From positions 4,154,001 through 4,218,000 of the forward strand of contig NC_063017.1 of assembly GCF_020509005.1 (NCBI RefSeq): 64,000 bases of DNA, written 5' to 3'. The position numbers and the translations under genes are program-made. Of the stretch, positions 24,930 to 34,059 are shown piece by piece. The stretch is from Fulvia fulva (taxonomy: Eukaryota; Ascomycota; Dothideomycetes; Mycosphaerellales; Mycosphaerellaceae). The notes under the pieces were generated by a model, which searched no databases, was not told where the DNA came from, and saw only the letters and a program-made list of their open reading frames with translations. Each line of letters opens with the position of its first letter. Within the stretch, counting starts at the first letter, position 1.

Positions 24930-27904
24930 CAGTGAGCGTACTGGTATGGTTACCGGTAAATTTTGAGCCTCACCAACCAATAACCAACTGAATATTGGGC
25001 TCACCATTAGCATACCAGTGGTTACCTCCTTCCTAAATAGGAAGGTGGATGTAGTTTACAAGGTGTTGTTGCTATTGCTCGGTCCTGCCTGTACCTCTTC
25101 ATTCACCTCATTCTCTAACACCTCCTGCTGTTGCTAAATCGTCCGCTTGTTGAAGTTAGTGTTGTAGTCCGTAACTATCGTCTCCTTACTGTCTACATCT
25201 TCGCCTTTGCCTAGAGGTCCGTACTAGTTACGGAGGCAACTACAGGCCTCTATAACGAGGTCTCCGAGCTATGATCTTCGATAGTATATCATATCACGGC
25301 TAGCACTAAAGCTACGCTCTAGAGCATCGCTTATAAGCGGCAGTGCTAGTATATCGAAGGCAAATCGTGCTAGCTTAGGCTCTATATCTCGGCGTACGTA
25401 CTAGTATCCAAGCACGTTATATAGGGCTATTTTCTGGTCCTTAATCTCCTTTAGTGACTTGCCGGCGTATAGATCAGGCTTATAAGCTTGTAATAGGTAG
25501 CGCTCGAATGAGTCAACCCTTAGTATTAGTATAAATAAGTCCGTGATCTTGCGGCGCTTAAACTTCGACAGATTAGCTCGAAGATCGTCCTCGCTATCGG
25601 CCTTAACAATAGGCTATATTTGAGTCTCTATAGCTTACGATTGCGATTGTGACTGCTTCTTCTTCCCCTTCCGCTTCTTTAGAGGTATTGCGGTATCCGT
25701 AGAGGTGTTAATCTAGCTAGCGGGTTTATAGAACGTCTCCTAGATGTCTATCGCCTATACTTTCGTGCTCTTGATTCAAGACTACTAATCTTTCGTACCG
25801 GCGCTCTAGAGGTCTTCAAACCACGCGTGTTTCAATATAGGGTTTAGCATTACTACGGCGTAGTAGATAGGCATGTCGTCTACGGCTTAGAAGTACTTCT
25901 CGACCTTCCGCTACGAGGCTTCGTAGTATTTCGAGAGATAATCGAAGGAATCGTCTTTCTCGGTTTCCTACTTATACTCGGTGTTATAGGCGTTAAGAGT
26001 GTTAAGTATAAAGTAGAGAGTCGGATACTAGTCGAAGAGGTGTTTCTGCTCGCCCTAGGTGTCTATAGTCGTAATCTCGAAGACCTATAGCGTGTTATAT
26101 AGCCTGTCGAGTTGATACTAGTTACTAGTCGAGGGCGCATTGTTTTTGATAGTAGGATCGTCCCTATTTTAGAAGTAGAAGGTGTTAATACGTTCCTTAA
26201 TAGTGATAGTACGTCCGATCATATAATAGAAGCTGTTCTAGCGCGTAGAGTTGTCTTAAATAAGCTATAGGATAATAAGTTAGCAAAAGAGGTGAATAGG
26301 TAGGAGGATAACGATAACGGCTTTTGTTCGGTATATTAACGGGAAGCTCCCGAGCCAATAGATAGGCTTAGATAAGTACTAGCGCCATTACGTACGCTAT
26401 CCTAGGCATCCCTTACTCACCTTAAGGTTATCAAATTCCTCTAACCCTTCACCTCCTACTACCTCTCTAAACTCGTCTAACCTCTATATTAAAGCCCTTA
26501 TCCACTTTATTACATTGTGTAGCTTGCTAATAGTACTACGAGCATACTAGAACGCCTCTACCGCCGCGAATACGCCCTCCTCCGTCTTCAGTTCTAGCTC
26601 CTTTAGGTCCCGATTAGATGACTCTCCTAGTAGTAGCGACTTCGCGTAGAGGTTAGTAATATAGCCGAAACATCGTAGGCGGCGGCCCTTACGGTAATAG
26701 ACCTTTATCTACGGGTATATCCTCCTTATTAGCGTATTAACCGCGGTGTCGTTATTGCTAGTATTGTCGGTTACGAAATACCCGATTCGGTATAAGATCG
26801 AGTACTCGGCGAACACCTCCTAAAGCGCGTCTATAATATTCGCGCTAATATAGTCACTACGTAGTCGCCTAAACGCTAAGAGCTTAGTATAACGCTTGCC
26901 TCGAGTAGAGATGTAATAGGCATAAACCGAGACGATAGCGCGATAATTAGGAGAGGTCTAGACGTCGAATAAGATATAAATATCGCTTAGTACCTTTAGT
27001 ATCTCCTAGATCAACTTCGCCTTCTAGTTCTCGTACTTATAGAGCACCTACTTTCGAATAGTCGCGCCGGCGCGTAGTAGATACTGTCTAATGTTCTACG
27101 ATAGGTAACAAACGAGCTCTCGAAAGTAGGCGTTCTCGACTATACGGAAGGCGATATAGTAGTGTATAATCTATCGGATAAGTAGTCGCTTAAATTCGTC
27201 AAACTTAGAGACTAACGCCTATATTAAAGTCGTCTACGCCGGATTAACGACAGGCTCTTTAATAACGGTAATAGGCTGACCCTGCTTATTTAATCTATAG
27301 ACAGTAAGGTAAGAAAGTGGCCCTTAATTGCCGTTAACGATAGGTAGTTCTTAAGGCTTACCCTCTAGCTTATAGGTCTAGTAGTAATACACCTCCTTAC
27401 TATTATCGTGCCGAATCAACGACTCGCTATGTTGCTATACCGGAGAGGTCCGTTTACGCGTCCCTTTCGACTGTGTCGCCTTCTTGCGCGTGTACTCCTT
27501 ACTATAGAGCTTGAAGCAGTCCTTGTGCTTATCCGGATAGAAGTCTAGGTTCTTCAAAGAGAGGGTTATGATAACAGATGCTAGGGCTCGATTGCCGGTA
27601 AATGATGGCTATACGAAGGGCATTGTAGCGACAGTAAGGTGAAAGAAAGAGAGGTGAATACACACGCAAAACGCGTAGGTACGCGACTCCAAGATCATGC
27701 TAATTTAGCGTGTACCAACTGCGGATCAGCATCCTACTGGAGCGGCTTAAATACGGGCTCTAGGCTATATATGGATCTGGTTACCAAGGGCAGTGAGGTA
27801 CCTCACCACTGGATAACCAACAGCGACAGCGAGGTCACCACAACCAACCAATAACCACCGGTTAGCACCACTAACCATTAGCAACCATGCCACTAAGCTC
27901 ACTG
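24930..27904 (-). mobile_element. hAT DNA transposon (2975 bp), RIP-degraded
   Basis: The element starts CAGTGAGCGTACTGGTATGGTT; its right end, reverse-complemented, starts CAGTGAGCTTAGTGGCATGG. Nineteen of the first 22 positions agree, and CAGTG fits the hAT terminal consensus YARNG. An exact 8-bp target duplication flanks it. The motif CCAACCAATAACCA occurs near both ends (about 24973 and 27845) in the same orientation. The interior carries a transposase on the minus strand with RIP stops, whereas about 120 bases on the left and 350 on the right look unmutated. Confidence 0.93.
25056..27620 (-). pseudogene. hAT transposase, RIP-inactivated
   Basis: Read through stops on the minus strand, the protein begins near 27600 with DFYPDKHKDCFKLY (BED-like region), continues through the catalytic domain (ILFDV, then SVYAYYISTRGK; YFVTDNTSNN about 26770) and ends with the hAT dimerisation domain (LALPLISDALERSFSASRD, about 25330-25275; RRSQLGDLVIEACSCLRN after it). 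The last codon is at 25059. Most stops are TAG or TAA where Trp or Gln is expected. The length of about 850 codons is normal for fungal hAT transposases. It is immobile by itself. Confidence 0.85.
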
Positions 27905-27912
27905 GCGCTGGT
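27905..27912. repeat. hAT 8-bp target-site duplication, right
   Basis: GCGCTGGT, identical to 24922-24929. Confidence 0.93.
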
Positions 27913-28395
27913 GAGGTGGAATTGCTGAAGACAATGTCGTGGTCTCTCAATCGCTTCTTTAACTCTTTGAAACCAGGCGAAAGCATGAGTTTCCAGTACA
28001 TGACCGCCAGCGCTCCACCGTTGTCTCTGTAGTGAACCATCTTACGAGATTTCTGTCGCGTGCTCTCAATGTTGCTGGCACGTGTCGAAAATCCAGACGG
28101 GACACGTTTGTTTCGGGAATGGATGCGGTATTTGTGTCTGGAGATTGATGACTCCGGAGAAGAAAGAGCGGTCCAGACTTTTATAGGGACTAGAAGTGGC
28201 TAGTAACTTTGTGACGTCAGTAGAAGTGAATGAGACGTAGCCTCGTGATGTTCACGGGTCGGCTATGCTACTACAAGCTTTACGTGTTGCACATCGACAG
28301 TTCCCGCACAGATGCGTTCAACTGTTTCCCCATAGCTTCCATACATCTTCATGGCAAATCACGTAGCAACGCCATGTTTGCCTCCCCTGCTGCTT

Positions 28396-29253
28396 CTATC
28401 TCCACGGCAGCATGAATAATAACGATCCGAGTCTGGCGTAGTCCGCAGGCTCGAGCATTAGCGTGCCTTGCTTCGCCACGTCTTCATCTTCCTTCATGCC
28501 GCCATCGACTGTAACAATTGTGCCATACACTTCCGCCCGGGCTCTACTGTCGCTGCCGAGCTCTCTCGTGTCTTCTGCCTCTAACGAGACCATTCCCACA
28601 GCAATAGAACCCCGCTGGCGCTCTCTGAACATGTCAAGCAACACCCCTGCCCGCCTGCGGAGCTCAGTCTCTACTTCTGGAGACTGAGTGAACGGAAACT
28701 TCTTGTCATCCCTCTGTATCGTCATCTGAACTCCGCTCGCGCCAGCTTCGATGCACACATCGTACCTCATGCGCAACCTCCGAGCGTGATGCACATCCGC
28801 TGCGACACACAGCCGCTTCACAAGGTGTCCAAGCGGCTGAGATGGACCTTGGAGCCCTTGAGCGAAGGTCGGCACGCTAGCTGCCTTGAAGAAACTATGG
28901 TCCTGTGGCATGCTGTAGTTATAACCCCACTCGCCGAACAGAATCGCGAAATCGCACAGGTCATAGAAGAGGGGAAAACTTTCCTGTCGGACGAGGCGGG
29001 AGACCTTGAGAAGTGGTGGTTGTGCAGGCATTTGACGTTGAGTGTTGAGAGATCCGAGGTAGAACTTGTAGATGATGACACGCACCTCAGGCGGCAGATC
29101 CATAGATTCATCGAGCGGTTGACTCTCGTCTGCTGCGTGGAGTGTGTGAATCAAGTCGGTCCTCGAGGCCTTCTCGGATAGCGGCATGACCAACTTGCGA
29201 GTCTCGCAGAAGTTGCGGAGTTCGGACACGGAGCATTTGTGGTAAGCTGGCAT
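28396..29253 (-). CDS. Hypothetical SAP-like / F-box-like protein, 285 aa
   Basis: A single-exon ORF from ATG at 29253 (context CGCAACATGCC). Residues about 5-42 form a SAP-like helix-loop-helix (ELRNFCETRKL ... RTDLIHTLHAAD). Residues 50-70 hold an F-box/2EXR-like motif (MDLPPEVRVIIYKFYL), followed by PPLLKVSRLVRQESFPLFY, a pattern common in expanded fungal families of unknown function. A helix ETELRRRAGVLLDMFRER lies near residue 200. No signal peptide or membrane segment is visible. The neighbour at 24056-28040 is a broken paralogue, and 37498-37689 is a third relic. The frame stays open upstream to about 29380 without an ATG and still resembles the paralogue (LYSRFQRN against LYSRLRRG), so an extra 5' exon is possible. 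Such proteins may act as substrate adaptors; this is not shown here. Confidence 0.7.
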   Translation of the reverse strand: MPAYHKCSVSELRNFCETRKLVMPLSEKASRTDLIHTLHAADESQPLDESMDLPPEVRVIIYKFYLGSLNTQRQMPAQPPLLKVSRLVRQESFPLFYDLCDFAILFGEWGYNYSMPQDHSFFKAASVPTFAQGLQGPSQPLGHLVKRLCVAADVHHARRLRMRYDVCIEAGASGVQMTIQRDDKKFPFTQSPEVETELRRRAGVLLDMFRERQRGSIAVGMVSLEAEDTRELGSDSRARAEVYGTIVTVDGGMKEDEDVAKQGTLMLEPADYARLGSLLFMLPWR

Positions 29254-29733
29254 GTTGCGCTGGAAGCGAGAGTAGAGGTAGGCTCGACGACTGGCTGGGG
29301 AGCTCTCATCGAAGTCGATCCCGCTGGCCTCTGGAGGATCCTTGATGGTGGCTCCGGGCTGCTGTGTAGGGAGCTTCCATTAGTGGGCATTGAGTCTCCT
29401 GGCCCGATACGAGTTCCTGTATTGAACCATGACGGGAGATGTCGGTTGCTGATTGTGTACGTGATGAGGTCCCAGGTATTGAGCTGGAATGGTGGTGGTG
29501 ATGGTCGTTGTGGTGTAGTTGTTTGTGTGTGCTTGGTCGCCAGAATGGAGCGATAAAGGAGGACTTACTCAAGCTATAACGCATCAGCAGAAGTGAATAC
29601 CTCGTATGAACGCCACAAACCTGTTGCCGGCTTAATTTATTCACCAGTCCGAATGATAGCTGAACATAACCATAGTGATAAAAGCTTCATCTTCTCATGC
29701 CACGCCTCTCTATGTATCTTATGCCCCTCAAGA
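29254..29733. other. Intergenic, 480 bp
   Basis: Between two minus-strand genes. The first 130 bases retain protein-level similarity to the hAT-split paralogue; the rest includes a CAC/GTT-rich stretch (about 29485-29530). I see no further gene. Confidence 0.4.
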
Positions 29734-31288
29734 TCAAGGCTTTGAGCCCTGCAACGCTCGTCTCAAAGACTGACTCTCATTCAAATCAACACTCCCACAC
29801 ACCTCCAGAACCCCCCTCTCAACCTGACCACCATCCCTCACCGGCGTAATAGCATCTTCACCCAGCTCCATCACCTCACCTCCTTCACACTTCGCATGAT
29901 GTCCATCACAAACCGGACTCCCCATCGACTTTGCAAAAGTCCACGGATGAGCTTTCCAGCACTCATCAGGGAAGCCGTGTAGGTCATCATCAATGCCGAA
30001 CATTTTCCGCCTCTTGGACATTACAGGTTCGGGGACTTGGATAGTTGGGAGCTGTTGGGAGAGGGCGGTGGTGTGGGAGGCGTGGGAGCATGAGCAGGTC
30101 GAGTCGCCGTGGGTACTGCCGACGCTGTCGAAGGTTGTGACCCAGTGGAGGACGAGGACGCAGAAGAGGACTGGTGGGGAGGTGGTTAGATGGTCGGGCT
30201 AAGTTGGATGGGCAGTGATGATGGTTGAGTGGGACTTACTGTCGAGGTTGCAAAGTAGTAAGCAGATCCAGCCTGGTTCGCCGTTGCTCGTCATGAGGAT
30301 TGTGAGATTGACGACGCTGGACATGAGGGTGGCACAGCTCCCGACAAAGGTTCTCAGTGCTAGGGTCCGCATCTTGCCGTTTCCGTGACGGTATGAGTAC
30401 AGCTCTGTGAATAGCGTCATCAGCAGTGTCAATCATCCGAGAAGGAGTACAATGTACTTCGCAGCGGTATGATGAACAGTATGTTCAAGTAGAGATTGAC
30501 GACAGCCTCGAAGATGATCAATGGCATCACGGCACGCTTCTCCATGCCGATATGGCATAGTCCATTCGTATCAAGGAAAGATACGCGCCTGTCTCTGTCA
30601 GCCCCGCCTGCATAGTACTCCTCCCTTACGCACCAGACAAAGTTCAGTACTACTGCAACGCCGTATGGCAGTAGCATACCAAAGCAGTTGAAGAGATACA
30701 GCTTCGATTCGAGTCGTCGTTGCAGACATCCTCGCACGACCCACTGAGACATTGTTAGGACATTGCAATAAGTCACCGACAGACCAAGCCATACCGCTTT
30801 CTCAACCAAGAATGTATAGATCAAAATCTTGGTGCTCATGTAGCACATAAGACCTGCTGTATGTCAGCTGTGACCGCTCTTCACCAACAAGTGTCTACTC
30901 ACACAACAGTATAGCCCCATCGCAGAGCCCCGGCGACTCATTCAGACCAATATCTTTCAGCACTGCCGTTACAAAGATAAAGAGGAACGAGTCGATGTAT
31001 ATCAACAGTAAGAGCCAAGCGGAAACTGGTAGTCTCGACCACTTCTTTACCCGTTCGATTCGTCGTGTCAAACACGCGCCGAGGACTGGCATCGTCAGGA
31101 GTGATACGCATATCTGCAAATATCATCAGTTTGCGTTCTCCGGCTTCAGCGAAATTAATGCTACCAACCGAAACCACCTGTGCCGCAAGAGGCTCATCCG
31201 CTGCTGGCACAGCATTTTGATCCGCTGCACGTTCTGGATCACCGAAGAGGGCTCGGATGATCAAGTGGCTGTCGGGCGCAGCACTCAT
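29734..31288 (-). CDS. Conserved fungal multi-pass membrane protein (unnamed family)
   Basis: Five exons on the minus strand: 31288 to about 31170 (uncertain), 31113-30903, 30853-30458, 30404-30240 and 30170-29734. Each later junction has GT..AG ends and joins in frame, giving for example LLCLMCYMSTK, IIPLRKLYSYRHGNG and NLDILFCVLVLHW. At least six hydrophobic segments are visible (LLLLIYIDSFLFIFVTAV, ILIYTFLVEKAVWL, PYGVAVVLNFVW, PLIIFEAVVNLYLNILF, VGSCATLMSSVVNLTILM, ILFCVLVLHWVT). The conserved run GSCATLMSSVVNLTIL and GEPGWICLLLCN is what I recall from an uncharacterised family of fungal plasma-membrane-like proteins with about seven helices. The C-terminal 100 residues are hydrophilic. 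The first exon has no helix and its donor is not clear. Function unknown. Confidence 0.72.
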
Positions 31289-34059
31289 CGCATAAGGTCG
31301 CTAGTCTCGAGTGATATATGCTATCGGTGCCTCGGACTAGCCTGTTTCCGCCGTGGTTAGTATGTTTCAGCGTGAAGTGCGGCAGAACCAGGCACGAAGT
31401 CCCAGTGTCTAGAACGGGAATCAGTCCTACATTGTACATCTGTAGCAGAGTTCAGTCAGTTTTCGCATCGCGAAGACGTCATGTGGTGTGATATTTTTCA
31501 GGTACATGTGAGAGTACCAAGATCCTTACAAGGACATCAGTTGAAGGCGCAATTGTCCGTTATTTGCTGACTCGCTTGCTTGCTAGCTGCTGGCGAAAAG
31601 TGCACTCGGCCAGCGCTCAGCCAGTTCCATTGCTCTCTTGCCATGGAATCATGGCTCATTACTGTCGAGTTATGCGGCCTGCTCTGCTCAGGGCACGAGC
31701 CGAGCGAGACCTACTTGGGCAAAGGTGTCCAGCTCATATTCTGTTTGAGTTCTCCTTACAGGCGTGAGGTCGCGTTTGAGTTTGTTGATTATGTGCTTAT
31801 CCATGCATCCGGACATCTTCCAGCATGGATGACCGGGTTCGAGGAAGCTCTTCGGATTCGTGCCCATGAGACGACACACAAAGTGACAAGTCCTTCTAGC
31901 CTCGCCAGGACATACGTCGGAGCTGATATCAAGTCTTCGGTGAACGCCTGTTTGAGCGTGGGAAGTGCAGATGCGGTGCGGAGCAGCTTCTGTGATTGGC
32001 ATGCCTTACATGGTGCTCACAATGCGTACGTTGCGGGCACCGGCTAGATCCAAGGGGGGAGCTGCATCTCGATGTCATTTACACAGAGATTCATAACTTT
32101 CGGGGTAGTAGTGGTGAAGTTTCAGTAGGCCTTTTCTTCGGCGCCCCCTCGAATACAGAAGACCCTCTGCCTTGATCGTCTCTCGAGCTGCTGGCTAAGT
32201 GCCTTCGTCATCTTGTCAGGCTCGTATTGCGAGCGGTAAACGTCGCCTGGGCGCGAGCCAACGCGCTGGATCCCTCGTATGTTTTGCTGTAGTCGTTGCT
32301 GAGCAGCGACTTGCCAGCATATCCGAGCAGACGCAGTCGCTTCGAAAACAAGGCGAAGCGCTCGGCGGCGGCCCGCATTGTCACCTGCTTCGTACATGGT
32401 GTGAGGTCGCGAAACAAGTCGTTGAAGTAGTCCATATCTGTACCTAGGTGTTGTAGTCGTGTGCGGCGGTGGTATTCGTGTCAAGATGGCGGTCTGGATG
32501 TGGTATTGTGAGTAAGGTATACGAGGGTGGTGGAAAAGAAAAGAGATAGAAGTCTTCTTATGTGCATCTGTGTCAGTCTAGCTGCATGTGCAGAATCAGC
32601 TTACGAATATTGCTGCAGTGAAGCAGAGTGAGGCAGAGCCAAGGCAAGTCTCCCAAGTGTGGCCCTCATTTTGCGGCGTTTGAGAGTCATATGCGGGACT
32701 GTGGCGACTTTCTGCTCTCACTCGCGATGCCGCAATGTAACGGTTGCATTGCAGACGGTGATGGCGTTTCAGCTTTCTTGGTTGTTGATTTTGCCATGTT
32801 CAGTTGGCCGCACGGCAATCGAAGCCCAGGAATACTGTTGTCGTCGCAGTGGACAGCTCAGGCTTGCCTCGGTTTGGAAAAGCAGGAGGCTGATGTGACA
32901 AGTCAGTCAACTTTGTATTCTGCCAGGCACCAAGAAATTGTCAGTTGAGCCCGCTGATCGACTGTTGTACCGCTGATCGCTACTGCCTTGTAGTTCGTGA
33001 TGTACCTACCTCCTATACCTGCTTGGGTCTTCAACGGCTTGGCGTCGTGCGACGACAACACCGAACAGCTTGGCATCTCATATTCTGTCACACAGTACAC
33101 TCCCGTGCTCGGGCTGCCACGGCCCACGAGAGGTCGGGTGCCTTGTTCGTGTTTGGGTTGGAACTCTATGCGCTGCCGTTTGAGATACTGTATGCGTTGT
33201 ACAGTGGTACCGCTGCATCCCGTCTGACGGAACCGGCATCAGGCGCAGGTTTCCCGGCTTGCCGACCATCGGAACGTCATATTTGGTATCGGTGTCGTGT
33301 GCAACATGCCAACATCCGGGAAATGGTCACGTGGGAGGGAAGGTGATGCCGGCAGTCAGCAGTGTAACAGTGTTTCACACCACGTGTTGTTAGCTCGCCG
33401 TTTCACGCCCTGACCAATGGGCTGGAAGCGGTTAAGCTTCGACAATCGTCAAAGATTCGACGACGGCTTTCACCAAAGACCTGGAACTCGTATCGTCTCA
33501 GCTTCCACCTCTGCATCATACTACTGCACTCAACCGAGCAGGATTCTCGAGCTCGACACCTCCCCTCCCCCCACCCCCCCTCCCTCCCATTCGCCTCACA
33601 CTTCCGACGATCCGCCATTCGACAGAGTCCACAGCTGGGCTCACTGGGCTGATCACCGCGCCGTCCAGCTTGAGTGCGACCGACGCCTTCCTACCGCACA
33701 CAAAGAGCAGAGAGCATCGTTGTGCGAGGGCTGAACGATTGCGACCGACGACATGTTGCTCCCGAGCAGTCGATAACAGCATGTCCGCACCACATCCACC
33801 CCCCACCGGCAGTCTGACCACAGCCACACTTGGCGGCATTGGCACGTCGATCTGACATTGTCACCAACAGAAAGTCCTCGGACTCTGCAGACGCACTTTC
33901 ACTTGCGGCTCACTTCCGAGTGGCAGTCGCGACGGCGACAGCTCACTCAGAGCGGCGTTGATACGTTGATCGTGTCTTTGCCTCTTGCACACCATCCATC
34001 CTCACCAACGACATCGAACATCACAACCATCGAACCCCCACGCCGGACAAGGTGCTGCC
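31289..34059. other. Intergenic, 2.8 kb, includes TRK1 5' region
   Basis: No gene that I can support. Several short frames overlap without family resemblance. The last 650 bases (33410-34059) are C-rich with pyrimidine tracts (33560-33600) and a CCAAT box at 33412, and probably form the promoter and 5' leader of the TRK1 gene. Confidence 0.4.
32208..32435 (-). CDS. Small hypothetical ORF, 75 aa
   Basis: ATG at 32435 opens a frame starting MDYFNDLFRDLTPC with mixed charged and hydrophobic residues (AAAERFALFSKRLRLLGYAG). A second minus frame, overlapping its end and running to 32122, reads QYEPDKMTKALSQQLERRS and could be a continuation after an intron or frameshift. No family recognised and no clear splice sites. 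It may be spurious. Confidence 0.22.
   Translation of the reverse strand: MDYFNDLFRDLTPCTKQVTMRAAAERFALFSKRLRLLGYAGKSLLSNDYSKTYEGSSALARAQATFTARNTSLTR

Larger units (their letters stand above)
24056..28040 (-). pseudogene. SAP/F-box-like protein gene split by a hAT transposon
   Basis: The gene is a paralogue of the intact one at 28396-29253. Its first part (28040-27905) starts at an ATG and reads MVHYRDNGGALAVMYW. The hAT element then intervenes. On the far side (24929-24056) the same frame continues through a SAP-like helix pair (DFCKARKVQHP), the F-box-like motif MDLPPEMRVIIY and PAQPPLLKASRL. With one TSD copy removed the two parts join in frame. A TAG stop follows SFPLFY where the paralogue has SFPLFYDLCD; the frame then stays open to the TGA at 24056. 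The position matching the paralogue's start ATG is CTG (24884-24886). One transposon and one nonsense codon make it a pseudogene. The 5' exon may not be part of the ancestral protein. Confidence 0.75.

Noticed and set aside
29306..29644. 112-codon minus ORF with a His-rich run (NDHHHHHSSS)
   Set aside because: No ATG in good context; low-complexity CAC repeats give the histidines.
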